Positions 6,534 to 14,654 of a stretch of 22,192 nt of DNA are shown in pieces. The position numbers were made by a program, and so were the translations under genes. Location: assembly GCA_036794395.1 (NCBI GenBank), contig DAIRGS010000105.1, positions 1 through 22,192 of the forward strand. Reading direction: 5' to 3'. The notes under the pieces were generated by a model, which was not told the origin of the DNA, made no database searches, and saw nothing but the letters and a program-made list of their open reading frames with translations. This DNA comes from DASXMX01 sp036794395. GTDB lineage: Bacteria > Planctomycetota > Phycisphaerae > Tepidisphaerales > Tepidisphaeraceae. The number at the start of each line of letters is the position of its first letter. Positions within the stretch are counted from its first letter, which is position 1.

Positions 6534-8324
6534 ATGCATCGGAGGCAATTGGGGAACGGGGTGGTCGAGCGTCTCGAGGCGCGCCGGCTCTTGAGCGGGG
6601 CCGTGGCGAACCTCAACGTGAGCAAGCTCTTGGGCAACCAGGCGGAAGGGGCAATCGCGGTGGATCGGGCGGATCCATCGAAAATGTTTGTCGCAACGAA
6701 TCTCGACGTTGGGGATGGTTTGATGGCGGGGATGAGCAGCGATGGCGGCCATACCTGGACGCACCGAACGATGGCCAACGATCAGGACGGACTGCCGGCG
6801 GCTTGCTGCGATCCGAGCGCCACGTTCGATTCATTCGGCAATCTCTTTCTGGCCTATCTAAATAATAACACCAACGCGGTGGTCGTCCTGCGAAGCACTG
6901 ATGCGGGAAAGAACTTTACGCTGCTTAAGGAATTTCACGGGAACATCGATCAGCCGACCATTACGACCGGATCGGGTGAAGTGTGGGTGTCATGGGATTC
7001 GCCCGATGGCATCGCGGTATCCGGAGCGTCGGATACAAGCCTTGGGGTTACTGGTGATTTCAGCAAAGAACAGGTTCTGCCCGGTTCCAGCAAAGGGGCC
7101 TTTGGGGATATCGCCATTGGCTCGGCTGGGCAGGTCATGGCGACGTACCAGAAGCCGGCGGGCAAGGCATCGAAGATCTATGTGAATGTCGATGCCGATG
7201 GTCTGGGGCCTGGTGGTTTTGGAAAGCAGATCCTGGTGAGCTCAACCCAGACGGGGGATTTCGATTACCTCAGCGCGCAGCCCAATCGAGGGATTGATGC
7301 CGAAGTGGGGCTGGCGTTCGATCGGAGCGGCGGAGCGTTCAATGGCCGGGTTTACCTTGTCTATACCGACCAGACGCCTGCCACCGAAAACTCGGATATT
7401 TTCCTGCGTTATTCAGATACCAACGGCGCAAACTGGAGCAATCCCATTCGCGTGAATGATGACTCGACCCTGACCACGCAGATGCTGCCGAAGATCGCGA
7501 TTGATAACACAACGGGGAAGGTCGCGGTTGGATGGTACGACGCCCGCAATGACCTGAGCGCAGGAAGCCCCGGCGACACGGATCGCAAGGTCAACGACGA
7601 TGTGGAGTATTACGCGGCGCTGGTTACCCCCGCATCCTATGGGCTATTGGTTTCCCCGAACGTACAGGTCAGCACCAGTCCTTCGAATGCCGCAGCGGCA
7701 CAAAGCGGGATCGATCTTGGGGATTACACCGGCTTGGATTTTCACCAGGGCGTTGTGCATCCGCTGTGGTTCGATAATTCAAACAGCACCAACGACAACC
7801 CCGATGGCACACTGAAAGATCTCGACGCATACACGGCCAATATAGCCACGGCCACGTTTCCCGCGGCAACGGTGGCTTCGCCCGGCGGGCTGACCGATCC
7901 AACCGGCCCGGTGGCCGCGCTGAACTTTGCCGGGGGCGCCAACAGCGGATTTGTGCGACGCGGAACCTCGTACACCATCTCAGTGCGATATCAGGATGCA
8001 AATGGGGTGGACAAGTCGAGCATCAGCAGCGACGACCTGCTGGTGACCGGGCCATCGGGCTTCAGCCGACCGGCACAACTGCTTCGCATCAAAACCAGGC
8101 GGGGCGGTGTGGCGTTGGCGACGTATCGTGTGATCAACCCCGCGGGCAAATTCACCGCCGCACAAGGCGGGACGTATCAGATTGTTTTGCAGCCGGGGCA
8201 AGTGAAGGACCCGGATGGCGATGCTTCAACTGCCGGGGTATTGGGGACGTTCGCCGTGACGACGGGCGGGGCGGGATCGCATATTGGAGTGAAGGCGCCG
8301 AAGCATCGGCATGAGCAAGACTAA
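6534..8324 (+). CDS. Secreted BNR/sialidase-fold protein with LEPR-XLL-like N-terminus
   Basis: A 596-residue exported protein. It opens with MHRRQLGNGVVERLEARRLLSG, where VERLEARRLL (11-20) is a variant of the planctomycete LEPR-XLL motif found near the N-terminus of many surface proteins. The main part (about 25-440) looks like a beta-propeller of the sialidase/BNR type. Asp-box-like repeats are SSDGGHTW (68-75), STDAGKNF (121-128) and YSDTNGANW (293-301). Residues about 450-580 form a separate beta-sandwich-like domain (VRYQDANGVDKSSISSDDLLVTGP). Catalytic activity is not claimed; many such propellers only bind. GAGGAG 7 bases upstream supports ATG 6534 over the in-frame ATG 6519. Confidence 0.82.
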   Translation: MHRRQLGNGVVERLEARRLLSGAVANLNVSKLLGNQAEGAIAVDRADPSKMFVATNLDVGDGLMAGMSSDGGHTWTHRTMANDQDGLPAACCDPSATFDSFGNLFLAYLNNNTNAVVVLRSTDAGKNFTLLKEFHGNIDQPTITTGSGEVWVSWDSPDGIAVSGASDTSLGVTGDFSKEQVLPGSSKGAFGDIAIGSAGQVMATYQKPAGKASKIYVNVDADGLGPGGFGKQILVSSTQTGDFDYLSAQPNRGIDAEVGLAFDRSGGAFNGRVYLVYTDQTPATENSDIFLRYSDTNGANWSNPIRVNDDSTLTTQMLPKIAIDNTTGKVAVGWYDARNDLSAGSPGDTDRKVNDDVEYYAALVTPASYGLLVSPNVQVSTSPSNAAAAQSGIDLGDYTGLDFHQGVVHPLWFDNSNSTNDNPDGTLKDLDAYTANIATATFPAATVASPGGLTDPTGPVAALNFAGGANSGFVRRGTSYTISVRYQDANGVDKSSISSDDLLVTGPSGFSRPAQLLRIKTRRGGVALATYRVINPAGKFTAAQGGTYQIVLQPGQVKDPDGDASTAGVLGTFAVTTGGAGSHIGVKAPKHRHEQD

Positions 8325-8336
8325 CTGTGAAATCGA

Positions 8337-8515
8337 GAATGACGAATGACGAAATTCGAATGACCCTTCGACCGGCTCAGGGCAGGCGAATCAATGACCA
8401 ATGACCGAAGCACGAATGACGAAACAGATGCCCGGCCGACCGAGCCACTGTTTCGTCATTCGGACATTCGAATTTCGGATTTGATTCGTCATTCGAATTT
8501 CGTCATTCGTCATTC
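8337..8515. repeat. Nested inverted repeat of AATGACGAA words
   Basis: A perfect 28-bp outer pair (8337-8364 with 8488-8515) encloses a perfect 15-bp inner pair (8413-8427 with 8448-8462). Within the left arm's inner side lies CCCTTCGACCGGCTCAGGGC (8364-8383), another recognisable repeat word. The whole element occupies the gap between the convergent secreted-protein and ACT-domain genes, so it could end transcription from both sides, though it has no T-run. Confidence 0.85.
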
Positions 8516-8523
8516 ATCCCAAT

Positions 8524-9003
8524 TCACTTCCGCAGATCGCTTTCTCCGATCAACGTGAAGCCTTTGCGGATGAGCAATTGGGCGGCGAGAGTGGGGTCTT
8601 CGACATAGAGGGCAAGGGCGGGGCCGTGGGGGCGGTGGAGCAGGGGGTAGCAGTAGTGGATATTGATTTCGGCGGCGAGCAGCGCGGTGCAGATCGCGAT
8701 CAAGGGATGCTTGGTGCGCTTGGGGAGCTCGACGGCAAGTAATTCGGACTCGCTGAAGAAAAACCCGCCCGCTTTCAGGGCATCGCGACCATGATCCGGC
8801 TCTGAGCAGATCACCCGGATGAGGGCCGCGTCGGCGGATTCTTCGATGGAAAGGCCGCAAATCTTACCGGCGCTTTCTTCGAAGTAGCGCAGCAGGTTCT
8901 GCAACCGGCCGACGCGGTTTTCAAGAAAGACCGTGAACTGGCGGATCCGAGTCAGCTCGAACCCTGCGCCGAATTGAGTTTGTGGCGGAAGCACTTCTTC
9001 CAT
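8524..9003 (-). CDS. Tandem ACT-domain protein
   Basis: A 159-residue protein built of two ACT-like halves. The first (about 20-85) begins with RIRQFTVFLENRVGRLQNLLRYFEESAGKICGLSIEESADAALIRVI, a good ACT pattern in which NRVGRL is the loop that usually contacts a small ligand. The second (about 90-155) includes HPLIAICTALLAAEINIHYCYPLL and LALYVEDPTLAAQLLIRKGF. Stand-alone ACT proteins of this kind bind amino acids and act as sensors; no enzyme domain is attached, and the ligand cannot be assigned. It is not obviously in an operon with its neighbours. The stop lies just past the nested inverted repeat. Confidence 0.85.
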   Translation of the reverse strand: MEEVLPPQTQFGAGFELTRIRQFTVFLENRVGRLQNLLRYFEESAGKICGLSIEESADAALIRVICSEPDHGRDALKAGGFFFSESELLAVELPKRTKHPLIAICTALLAAEINIHYCYPLLHRPHGPALALYVEDPTLAAQLLIRKGFTLIGESDLRK

Positions 9004-9125
9004 GGGCTGGCCAGCTTATCCGAAGAGGGAAGCGAGTCCATATCAAAGTATTTTGGAGTGCGAGGGGTGCGTGACAGTTTCGGCGGTCGCTCCTTATCCC
9101 CTCCCCTCACTCCAGGACACTCACC

Positions 9126-9170
9126 TTTTCCCCTCCGCCGGCACGCCGGGGGAGGGCAGGCAGGGGGCCG
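9126..9170 (-). repeat. C-rich GTGCCGGC repeat, reverse copy
   Basis: On the minus strand this reads as a divergent copy of the 46-base repeat at 9275-9320, sharing CCCCCT...GCCCTCCCCCGGCGT, then GCCGGCGGAGGGG where the others have ACCGGTGGAGGGA. It forms an inverted pair with that copy across 104 bases. Confidence 0.75.
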
Positions 9171-9274
9171 TCTTTTCACCCCCCGATAGAGGCATGCGCT
9201 CTTTCTATCATGTGGTCACATGCGCCGAGCATGCGCTCTTCGTGGCCCAGCGGACATTCCAGATGTCAACCCAC

Positions 9275-9320
9275 GCCCCCTCCCTACCCTCCCCCGGCGT
9301 ACCGGTGGAGGGAGAAGAGG
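9275..9320 (+). repeat. C-rich TACCGGTGGAGGGA repeat, forward copy
   Basis: A 46-base element identical to 18096-18141 except for one base (G/A near the 3' end). The core CTCCCCCGGCGTACCGGTGG can form a small hairpin (ACCGGT is palindromic). It is one of four copies in this window. Confidence 0.85.
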
Positions 9321-9418
9321 ATCGCCTCAAGTATCATGCACCCGAGTGCGACGCTCCGCCCGGGCGCATCCATGTAAAGTGCGCGGCACCTCGATATCTT
9401 AGGCCACCGCGGCATGCT

Positions 9419-10897
9419 TTATGCGGCGGCGGGTCGATGGGTGGAGGGGTTCTGGATCGCGAAGGCGCGGACGCAATTCTGGCCGGCCTGGCGGGCGGCA
9501 TCCAGTGCCAGCTCGGCAGCTTTGATCAATTGGGCGGGCTCTTTGAACGGAGAGCCGGCTTCCGCGGCGGCAACTCCGATCGTCACTGAGATCGGGAGCG
9601 TGAGGCGGCCATAGTCGATGGGGTTTGAGCTGATTCGGGAACGGAATGCTTCAGCGCGGGCCAGCGCCTGGGCACGAGGCGCGCTGTACATCAGAACTGC
9701 AAACGTGTCGTCGGCATATCGCGCGGCGAAATTCCGTGCTTCGATTCCATCGGCTAGCTGACCGGATACGGCATTTACAATCGCGAGGGCGACTTCGTCG
9801 CCCAGTTCTTTGCGGTGATCATCCAGCCGGTCGATCGCGATGATTGCGACGGCGAAGGATTCGGACCCCCCGAGCTGCGCCGCCACTGCCTCTTCAAATT
9901 GCTCTCGCGTGGAAACAGTCGATTGAGGTACGCGTGTCGCCAGTTGATAGATGCCGGGGTTTCGGGCGCGTTCCTGGGCTTCAAGGTTCAGCTGAATAAT
10001 ACTTTGGTTGGCCCGCTGAAGAATTTCTTCATAAGCCAGATCCGTATTGAGGTGGATGTCGAACAGCGGGGCAATTTCGCTGCTTCGACGTGAGATCTGG
10101 GTGAGAAGGCCATCGCACCTGGCATCATCAAAATTCAGTTTCGATCGGAAGTAGTCTCGCAGTTCGGTGATCGCGACGGCGGCTGATTGCCCGACAAAGA
10201 CATCGGCACACCGGCCAGCCAGATAGCAAACCTCGGAGAGCTGGCGAAGGATCGGATCGCTCACCGTGGCCGCGTCATGGTGATGTGCGATGGGAACAGC
10301 CAACGTTTCGGGAAGGCCCCATCGCTCGGCCAGGCATCCGCTCACTTCCGCGTGATTGGTTTTGAGCAGCGCGTCTTCAAGTCTGATCAGATCAGAATGC
10401 GAGTGCGCGCGATCGTGAATGGAATCGTATTGCTCAGGCAGCATCTCATGCAGCGCAAGCATGCCCATGTCCATCAGCAGGGCGGCAATGAATGCTTCCT
10501 CGAGCAGTTCCATGTGCAGGCACTGGGCGAGGGTGAGCGCCGCGGTCGCGCTGTAAATGGCACGTCGCCAGTATTCCAAGGGGCGAAATCCGCGGTTTTT
10601 ATAATTCTTGAGATTGTGTGCCAGGGAAAAACCCAGCACCAGCACACGCACGGTGTGTAGCCCGAGCAGAGCGATCGCCTGGGTCAGGCGGCCGACTTTT
10701 TTCGGGCGCGCGTAAATCGAGGAGTTAACTGTGCGAAGGATCTTGGACGCCAGTGCCGGATCCTTGGAGATCAATCGCGCCAGTTGCGGGATCTGGCAGT
10801 TTGGATTGCGCACGGCCTCCAGCACCTGCACTGCAATCGCCGGGAGCGTCGGCAGGGTTTGGCATTGGCTGATCTGGTGATCGAGTTCTGGGTACAT
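9419..10897 (-). CDS. HDOD-GGDEF protein with degenerate cyclase site
   Basis: A 492-residue cytoplasmic signalling protein. The HDOD domain (about 13-230) contains LPTLPAIAVQVLEAV, LARLISKDPALASKILRTVNSS and NHAEVSGCLAERWGLP. A linker (about 285-330) leads to a GGDEF-fold domain (331-478). At the active loop the expected RYGGEE reads RYADDTF (393-399), and the RxxD inhibitory site before it reads EARN. Both the cyclase and the c-di-GMP feedback sites are therefore lost. The fold is kept (PISVTIGVAAAEAG, LIKAAELALDAARQAGQNCVRAF), so it may act as a partner or regulator of its paralogues. ATG 10897 aligns exactly with their starts. It lies 129 bases downstream of the second paralogue, same strand. 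Confidence 0.9.
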   Translation of the reverse strand: MYPELDHQISQCQTLPTLPAIAVQVLEAVRNPNCQIPQLARLISKDPALASKILRTVNSSIYARPKKVGRLTQAIALLGLHTVRVLVLGFSLAHNLKNYKNRGFRPLEYWRRAIYSATAALTLAQCLHMELLEEAFIAALLMDMGMLALHEMLPEQYDSIHDRAHSHSDLIRLEDALLKTNHAEVSGCLAERWGLPETLAVPIAHHHDAATVSDPILRQLSEVCYLAGRCADVFVGQSAAVAITELRDYFRSKLNFDDARCDGLLTQISRRSSEIAPLFDIHLNTDLAYEEILQRANQSIIQLNLEAQERARNPGIYQLATRVPQSTVSTREQFEEAVAAQLGGSESFAVAIIAIDRLDDHRKELGDEVALAIVNAVSGQLADGIEARNFAARYADDTFAVLMYSAPRAQALARAEAFRSRISSNPIDYGRLTLPISVTIGVAAAEAGSPFKEPAQLIKAAELALDAARQAGQNCVRAFAIQNPSTHRPAAA

Positions 10898-11026
10898 CGT
10901 GAAATCAGTTCGACCGTCGGAACAATCGGCTTACCTGTAATAGGTATCGGCAGGAGCAATGCCGCACTTGTCCGGTCATTCCGATAAATGCGCAACAAAA
11001 CGAATAGATTGATGTGGCCTGGGCAG

Positions 11027-12523
11027 CTATGCCGCCGGCTTTTGGACGGCAGCAGCGGCGCTTTGGCCTGAGAAAACGCGAACGCAGTTTCGACCGGCCT
11101 TTTTGGCGGCATACAGGGCCATGTCAGCCGCCTTCAGAAGATGGGCCGGCTCCCTGAACGCGCTTCCGGGTTCCATGACCGCGACGCCGAAGCTGGCGGT
11201 AATCTCGCGACCCCCCAGTGAGCCCGGTGGGATCGACGCAATGGCCCGGCGAAGGCTCTCGGCGAGGTTGGCCGCCGCCGCCCGATTGACGCCTGGAATA
11301 ACCATGGCCATTTCTTCGCCGCCATATCGCGCAGCCAGATCGACCGGGCGAGCCGATCCGGCCAGGATCGCGGCAAGCTTTTTAATCGTAGCGTCGCCGG
11401 CCTGGTGACCGAGTTGATCGTTGACGGCTTTGAAGTGATCGATGTCCAACAGCAACAAAGCAAGCGGGGTGGATTTTGCAACCGCATCCTTTACCGCCGC
11501 TTCCAAAAACGCATCGAATGTTCCGCGGGATGCCAGACCGGTTAGCGAATCCGCGGCGGCCTTTTGCCGGAGCTGATCATTTTCCAATCGGGCCTGGTGC
11601 TGATCGGCAAGCGTGAATTGAATGACACTGTCGTTGGCTCGCCGGAGGATCGATTCGTAGCTGACGCCCGTATTGAGGTCAACTTCAAACAGGGGGGCGA
11701 TCTCGGCGGTGCGTTTGGAAACCTGGCTCAGCAGATTGTCGCAGTCTGCTTCAGTCATCTGATATTGCGACTCGAAAAACGACCGCAATTCCGCGACAGC
11801 CGCGGTGGCGGATTCTTCGACGAACACGTCGGCACACCGGCCCGCAAGGTGACAAATCTGGGCCAGCTTTTGCAGTGCGGGGTCTTCGACGGCAGATGGC
11901 TTGTGATGAAACTTCATTGGGATTGCCAGCGCGGGCGGCAATCCCCAAAGCTCGGCCAATACGCCGCTCACCTCGGCGTGGGTTGTTTGAAGCATGGACT
12001 CTTCGAGGCGCGCCAAATCGGCATGGGTGCGGGCCTTTTCGTTCACGCGCCCGTATTGTTCGCCGAGAATCTCATCGAGAACGAGCATCCCCAGATCCAT
12101 CAGCAGAGCGGCAACAAAAGCCTCTTCCTGCAGATCGGATTGCGTCCGCTGGGCAAGTGTAAGGGCGGCCGTCGCGCTGTAGATCGCACGGCGCCAATAT
12201 TCGAGCGGGCGAAAGCCTTTGTTCTTGTAATTCTTCAGATTGCGAACCAGCGAGAAGCCCAGGACCAATACGCGGACGGTTTGCAGGCCCAGAAGCGAGA
12301 GTGCCTGCGTCAGCTTGCTGATTTTGACTGGCCGGGCGTACATGGAGGAGTTGACGGTACGCAGGATTTTGGACGCAAGGGCGGGATCTTTGGAAATGAG
12401 CCGGGCCAATTGCGAGATGTGCGCGTTGGGATCGTTGACCAGATCCAACACCTGCACCGCGATTGCGGGCAAAGTTGGAAGTCTATTAAATTGGCGGATC
12501 TGATGTAGAAGACTTGGGTCCAT
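11027..12523 (-). CDS. HDOD-GGDEF protein, probable diguanylate cyclase
   Basis: A 498-residue paralogue of its two neighbours. The HDOD domain (about 13-230) carries LPTLPAIAVQVLDLV, LARLISKDPALASKILRTVNSSMYARP and THAEVSGVLAELWGLPP. A helix linker (about 285-325) precedes a complete GGDEF domain: DSLTGLASRGTFD (325-337), LLLDIDHFKAVNDQLGHQAGD (metal and nucleotide region), RYGGEEMAMVIPG with GGEEM at 401-405, and the inhibitory site RPVD at 392-395, five residues before it. It should make c-di-GMP from two GTP and be product-inhibited. HDOD is a degenerate HD fold that usually mediates signalling contacts. It is closest to the downstream degenerate copy (shared FRPLEYWRRAIYSATAALTLAQ). It lies between the other two, 417 bases after the first, with an inverted duplication in that gap. 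Confidence 0.93.
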   Translation of the reverse strand: MDPSLLHQIRQFNRLPTLPAIAVQVLDLVNDPNAHISQLARLISKDPALASKILRTVNSSMYARPVKISKLTQALSLLGLQTVRVLVLGFSLVRNLKNYKNKGFRPLEYWRRAIYSATAALTLAQRTQSDLQEEAFVAALLMDLGMLVLDEILGEQYGRVNEKARTHADLARLEESMLQTTHAEVSGVLAELWGLPPALAIPMKFHHKPSAVEDPALQKLAQICHLAGRCADVFVEESATAAVAELRSFFESQYQMTEADCDNLLSQVSKRTAEIAPLFEVDLNTGVSYESILRRANDSVIQFTLADQHQARLENDQLRQKAAADSLTGLASRGTFDAFLEAAVKDAVAKSTPLALLLLDIDHFKAVNDQLGHQAGDATIKKLAAILAGSARPVDLAARYGGEEMAMVIPGVNRAAAANLAESLRRAIASIPPGSLGGREITASFGVAVMEPGSAFREPAHLLKAADMALYAAKKAGRNCVRVFSGQSAAAAVQKPAA

Positions 12524-12678
12524 CTTGCTATTGAAGATATCGGGTCAACCGGTGCGAGACTTTTCCGTGGAGGCCAGATATGCAGATTTGTCTAACTGCG
12601 CAAACCTGATTTTATTGGACAGCGGGTCGACGAGCGCGTTTCAAACGACCGCGGCTGGTTGGGTATTATTGCATTTAC

Positions 12679-12936
12679 GTGGCACGGCTTTCCCCTTCGG
12701 GTCTGAGCCTCAGGGTCGAAGACAAGCTGTGGACGGGGGAGTTGCGGGTCCGGAACGGGTGAGATGTGGGAAAGCCAACTTTCCTTGAGGGAGCATTTTC
12801 TTTTCAATCACAAGTAGGTTGTCTTTGTATCGAAACTTGGTTTTCCCAAATCGGACCCGTCGCCGGAGATCATCCCCCTCAATCATGGGCTGTCTTCGAC
12901 CCTGAGGCTCAGACCCGAAGGGGAAGCCCATGCCAC
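12679..12936. repeat. Inverted duplication with 106-base arms
   Basis: Two arms of equal length (12679-12784 and 12831-12936) are inverted copies separated by 46 bases. The outer 35 bases (12690-12724 against 12891-12925) match perfectly and contain CTGAGCCTCAG, itself palindromic. The inner parts are diverged but alignable, with shared GGGGGA, CGGGT and TGGGAAA blocks. It sits between the first and second HDOD-GGDEF genes. The 155 bases between it and the second gene show no gene. Confidence 0.85.
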
Positions 12937-12940
12937 CATT

Positions 12941-14440
12941 TTAGGCTGCGACGGGTTTGGACAGGGCTTTATTGGAGAAGACCCTCACGCAGTTGCGTCC
13001 GGAATTCTTCGCGGCATAGAGGGCCAGATCGGCGGCCTTGAGCAGATGGGCCGGTTCACGCAGGGATGCCCCCGCTTCGAGCGAAGCGACGCCGAAACTG
13101 GCGGTGACCTCAATTTTAACCCCCGCCGAGATGATGCGATGCGACTGAACCGCCCGTCGCACGGTTTCGGCGATGGTGGCGGCGATCCCGCGCGGCGTGC
13201 CGGGCAAGACCAGGGCGATTTCTTCGCCGCCATATCGAGCCGCAAGATCGGTGGGCCGCACGGCGGTCTGGACGAGTTTGCCCAGGGCTTTTAATACGTA
13301 ATCGCCGTTCTGATGACCGTATTTATCGTTGACCGCCTTGAAATAATCGATGTCCAGCAGAACCAGCGAAAGTGGTTGATGGGATAACAACGCGGCGGCA
13401 AATTCGTCGGCGAGGAACTGATCAAATCTGCCGCGATTGGCCAGTCCGGTCAGGGCATCGAGGACAACCTGGGTCCGCAACTGCGAGTTCTGCGCGCGAA
13501 GCGTTGTCACCTGCTGCTGGGATTGCAACGTGAGTTCGACCAGCGTCTCGTTGGCTCTTTTCAGAATATCTTCAAAGGGAGTGCCCCGGCCAATATTGAT
13601 TTCAAACAGCGAGGCAATTTCGCGGGTATCGCGGCCGATCTGGTCGAGCCAGACGTCGCATTCGGCTTCAGGAACGTTGTATCGTTCCTGGAGTGTCTTA
13701 CGGACAGTGGCAATCGCGGGCCCCGCGGATGGGCCGACAAAGACATCCGCACAAGCCCCAGCCAGAGACACAAGATCCGCAATCTTACGGAGTGCCGGGT
13801 CGGTTACGTTCTGCGGCGCATGATGCGCCGTAATGGGCGTGCACAACAGCGGCGGCAGTCTCCATTGCTCGGCGAGCATCCCGCCGACTTCCGCGTGATC
13901 GGCGCCAATCGCCTGGGTTTCAAGGGCGGCAAGCTGATTGTGCGAAGCGGCGTTCGAGTAAACATCGCCGTATTCTTCGCCCAGCACGCGATCGAGAACC
14001 AGCATTCCGATGTCTTGCAGAAGGGCGGCAAGGAAGGCTTCTTCCTGCTGCGCGATCTTGAGCTTCACGCACAGCACCCGCGCCGCGGTAGCCGCGTACG
14101 TGCTGCGTTTCCAGTAGTCGAGATGCTTAAAAGCTTTTGGCTTGTCTTTGGCAAACGACATGACCAGAGAAAAACCCAGGACCAGTGTTTTGACCGATTG
14201 CAGGCCGAGGATCACCAGCGCATGGCTGATCGTCGAGATGTTCTGGCTGCGACCATAAAAGCTTGAATTGACAGTGCGGAGGATCTTCCCGGACAGCGCG
14301 GGATCTTTGGAGATCGTCCGTGCGATCTCGGCCATGTCCACGTCGGCTTTTTGCGCCAGTTCGAGCACCTGTACTGCAATCGCCGGTAGCGAAGGCAGAT
14401 TCGGGCACTGGCGGATGCGATCGGCTAATTCTGACTTCAT
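12941..14440 (-). CDS. HDOD-GGDEF protein, probable diguanylate cyclase
   Basis: A 499-residue protein and the most divergent of the three paralogues. HDOD domain: LPSLPAIAVQVLELA (about 16-30), ISKDPALSGKILRTVNSSFYGR, DHAEVGGMLAEQWRLPP. A coiled linker (about 295-325, QSQQQVTTLRAQNSQLR) leads to an intact GGDEF domain: DALTGLANRGRFD (328-340), LLDIDYFKAVNDKYGHQNGD, GGEEI at 404-408 and RPTD at 395-398 as inhibitory site. It is predicted to make c-di-GMP. ATG 14440 is chosen over the in-frame ATG 14461 because it aligns with both paralogues' starts and has GAGAG 6 bases upstream. It is first of the trio in transcription order and divergent from purL. Confidence 0.93.
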   Translation of the reverse strand: MKSELADRIRQCPNLPSLPAIAVQVLELAQKADVDMAEIARTISKDPALSGKILRTVNSSFYGRSQNISTISHALVILGLQSVKTLVLGFSLVMSFAKDKPKAFKHLDYWKRSTYAATAARVLCVKLKIAQQEEAFLAALLQDIGMLVLDRVLGEEYGDVYSNAASHNQLAALETQAIGADHAEVGGMLAEQWRLPPLLCTPITAHHAPQNVTDPALRKIADLVSLAGACADVFVGPSAGPAIATVRKTLQERYNVPEAECDVWLDQIGRDTREIASLFEINIGRGTPFEDILKRANETLVELTLQSQQQVTTLRAQNSQLRTQVVLDALTGLANRGRFDQFLADEFAAALLSHQPLSLVLLDIDYFKAVNDKYGHQNGDYVLKALGKLVQTAVRPTDLAARYGGEEIALVLPGTPRGIAATIAETVRRAVQSHRIISAGVKIEVTASFGVASLEAGASLREPAHLLKAADLALYAAKNSGRNCVRVFSNKALSKPVAA

Positions 14441-14518
14441 TACAATTCTCTCGCCGCCCATTGGTCATCAAACAAATTCATTCCCGAATTTTGCGATCCA
14501 GCAATATGTGACAACTCT

Positions 14519-14586
14519 CTCATCGGTCTTATACCTAGGTAACTTTGCCTACGGGCGGGACAGTTCGCAGCCCAAGATGAGCCGAT
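14519..14586. promoter_or_regulatory. Possible structured leader between the HDOD-GGDEF gene and purL
   Basis: CTCATC (14519-14524) pairs with GATGAG (14576-14581), enclosing GGGC/GCCC (14553-14556 with 14570-14573) and the palindrome TACCTAGGTA (14532-14541). Read on the minus strand it contains GGCAAAGTTACC and AGACCGATG, faintly like parts of a class I c-di-GMP aptamer, and it lies about 80 bases before the HDOD-GGDEF start. It could equally belong to the purL leader. Tentative. Confidence 0.3.
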
Positions 14587-14642
14587 AATCGCCCGGGAAA
14601 CTGCATGGGTGCGGCGGATTTCGGCATAGGGGAGTTAGCCGC

Positions 14643-14648
14643 TAGAAT
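14643..14648 (+). promoter_or_regulatory. Possible -10 element of purL
   Basis: TAGAAT lies 6 bases before the purL ATG, with TTCGGC at a 17-base spacing (14620-14625) as a weak -35. If used, the purL transcript would be leaderless, in line with the absence of a Shine-Dalgarno site. Confidence 0.35.
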
Positions 14649-14654
14649 CAGACC

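Larger units (their letters stand above)
9004..9418. other. 415-base gap with an inverted pair of C-rich repeats
   Basis: I see no believable gene here; the frames that remain open translate repeat DNA. It contains two copies of one repeat in opposite orientation (9126-9170 and 9275-9320, listed separately). Short words ATGCGCTCTT also recur at 9194 and 9231. It separates the ACT-domain gene from the last HDOD-GGDEF gene, both on the minus strand. Confidence 0.6.

Noticed and set aside
9419..10897. Frameshift or pseudogene in the third HDOD-GGDEF gene
   Set aside because: The frame is intact and co-linear with both paralogues to the C-terminus; only the active and inhibitory residues are changed.
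11564..12508. 314-codon open frame on the plus strand
   Set aside because: Antisense of the second HDOD-GGDEF gene; similar antisense frames appear opposite the other two paralogues because the paralogues share sequence.
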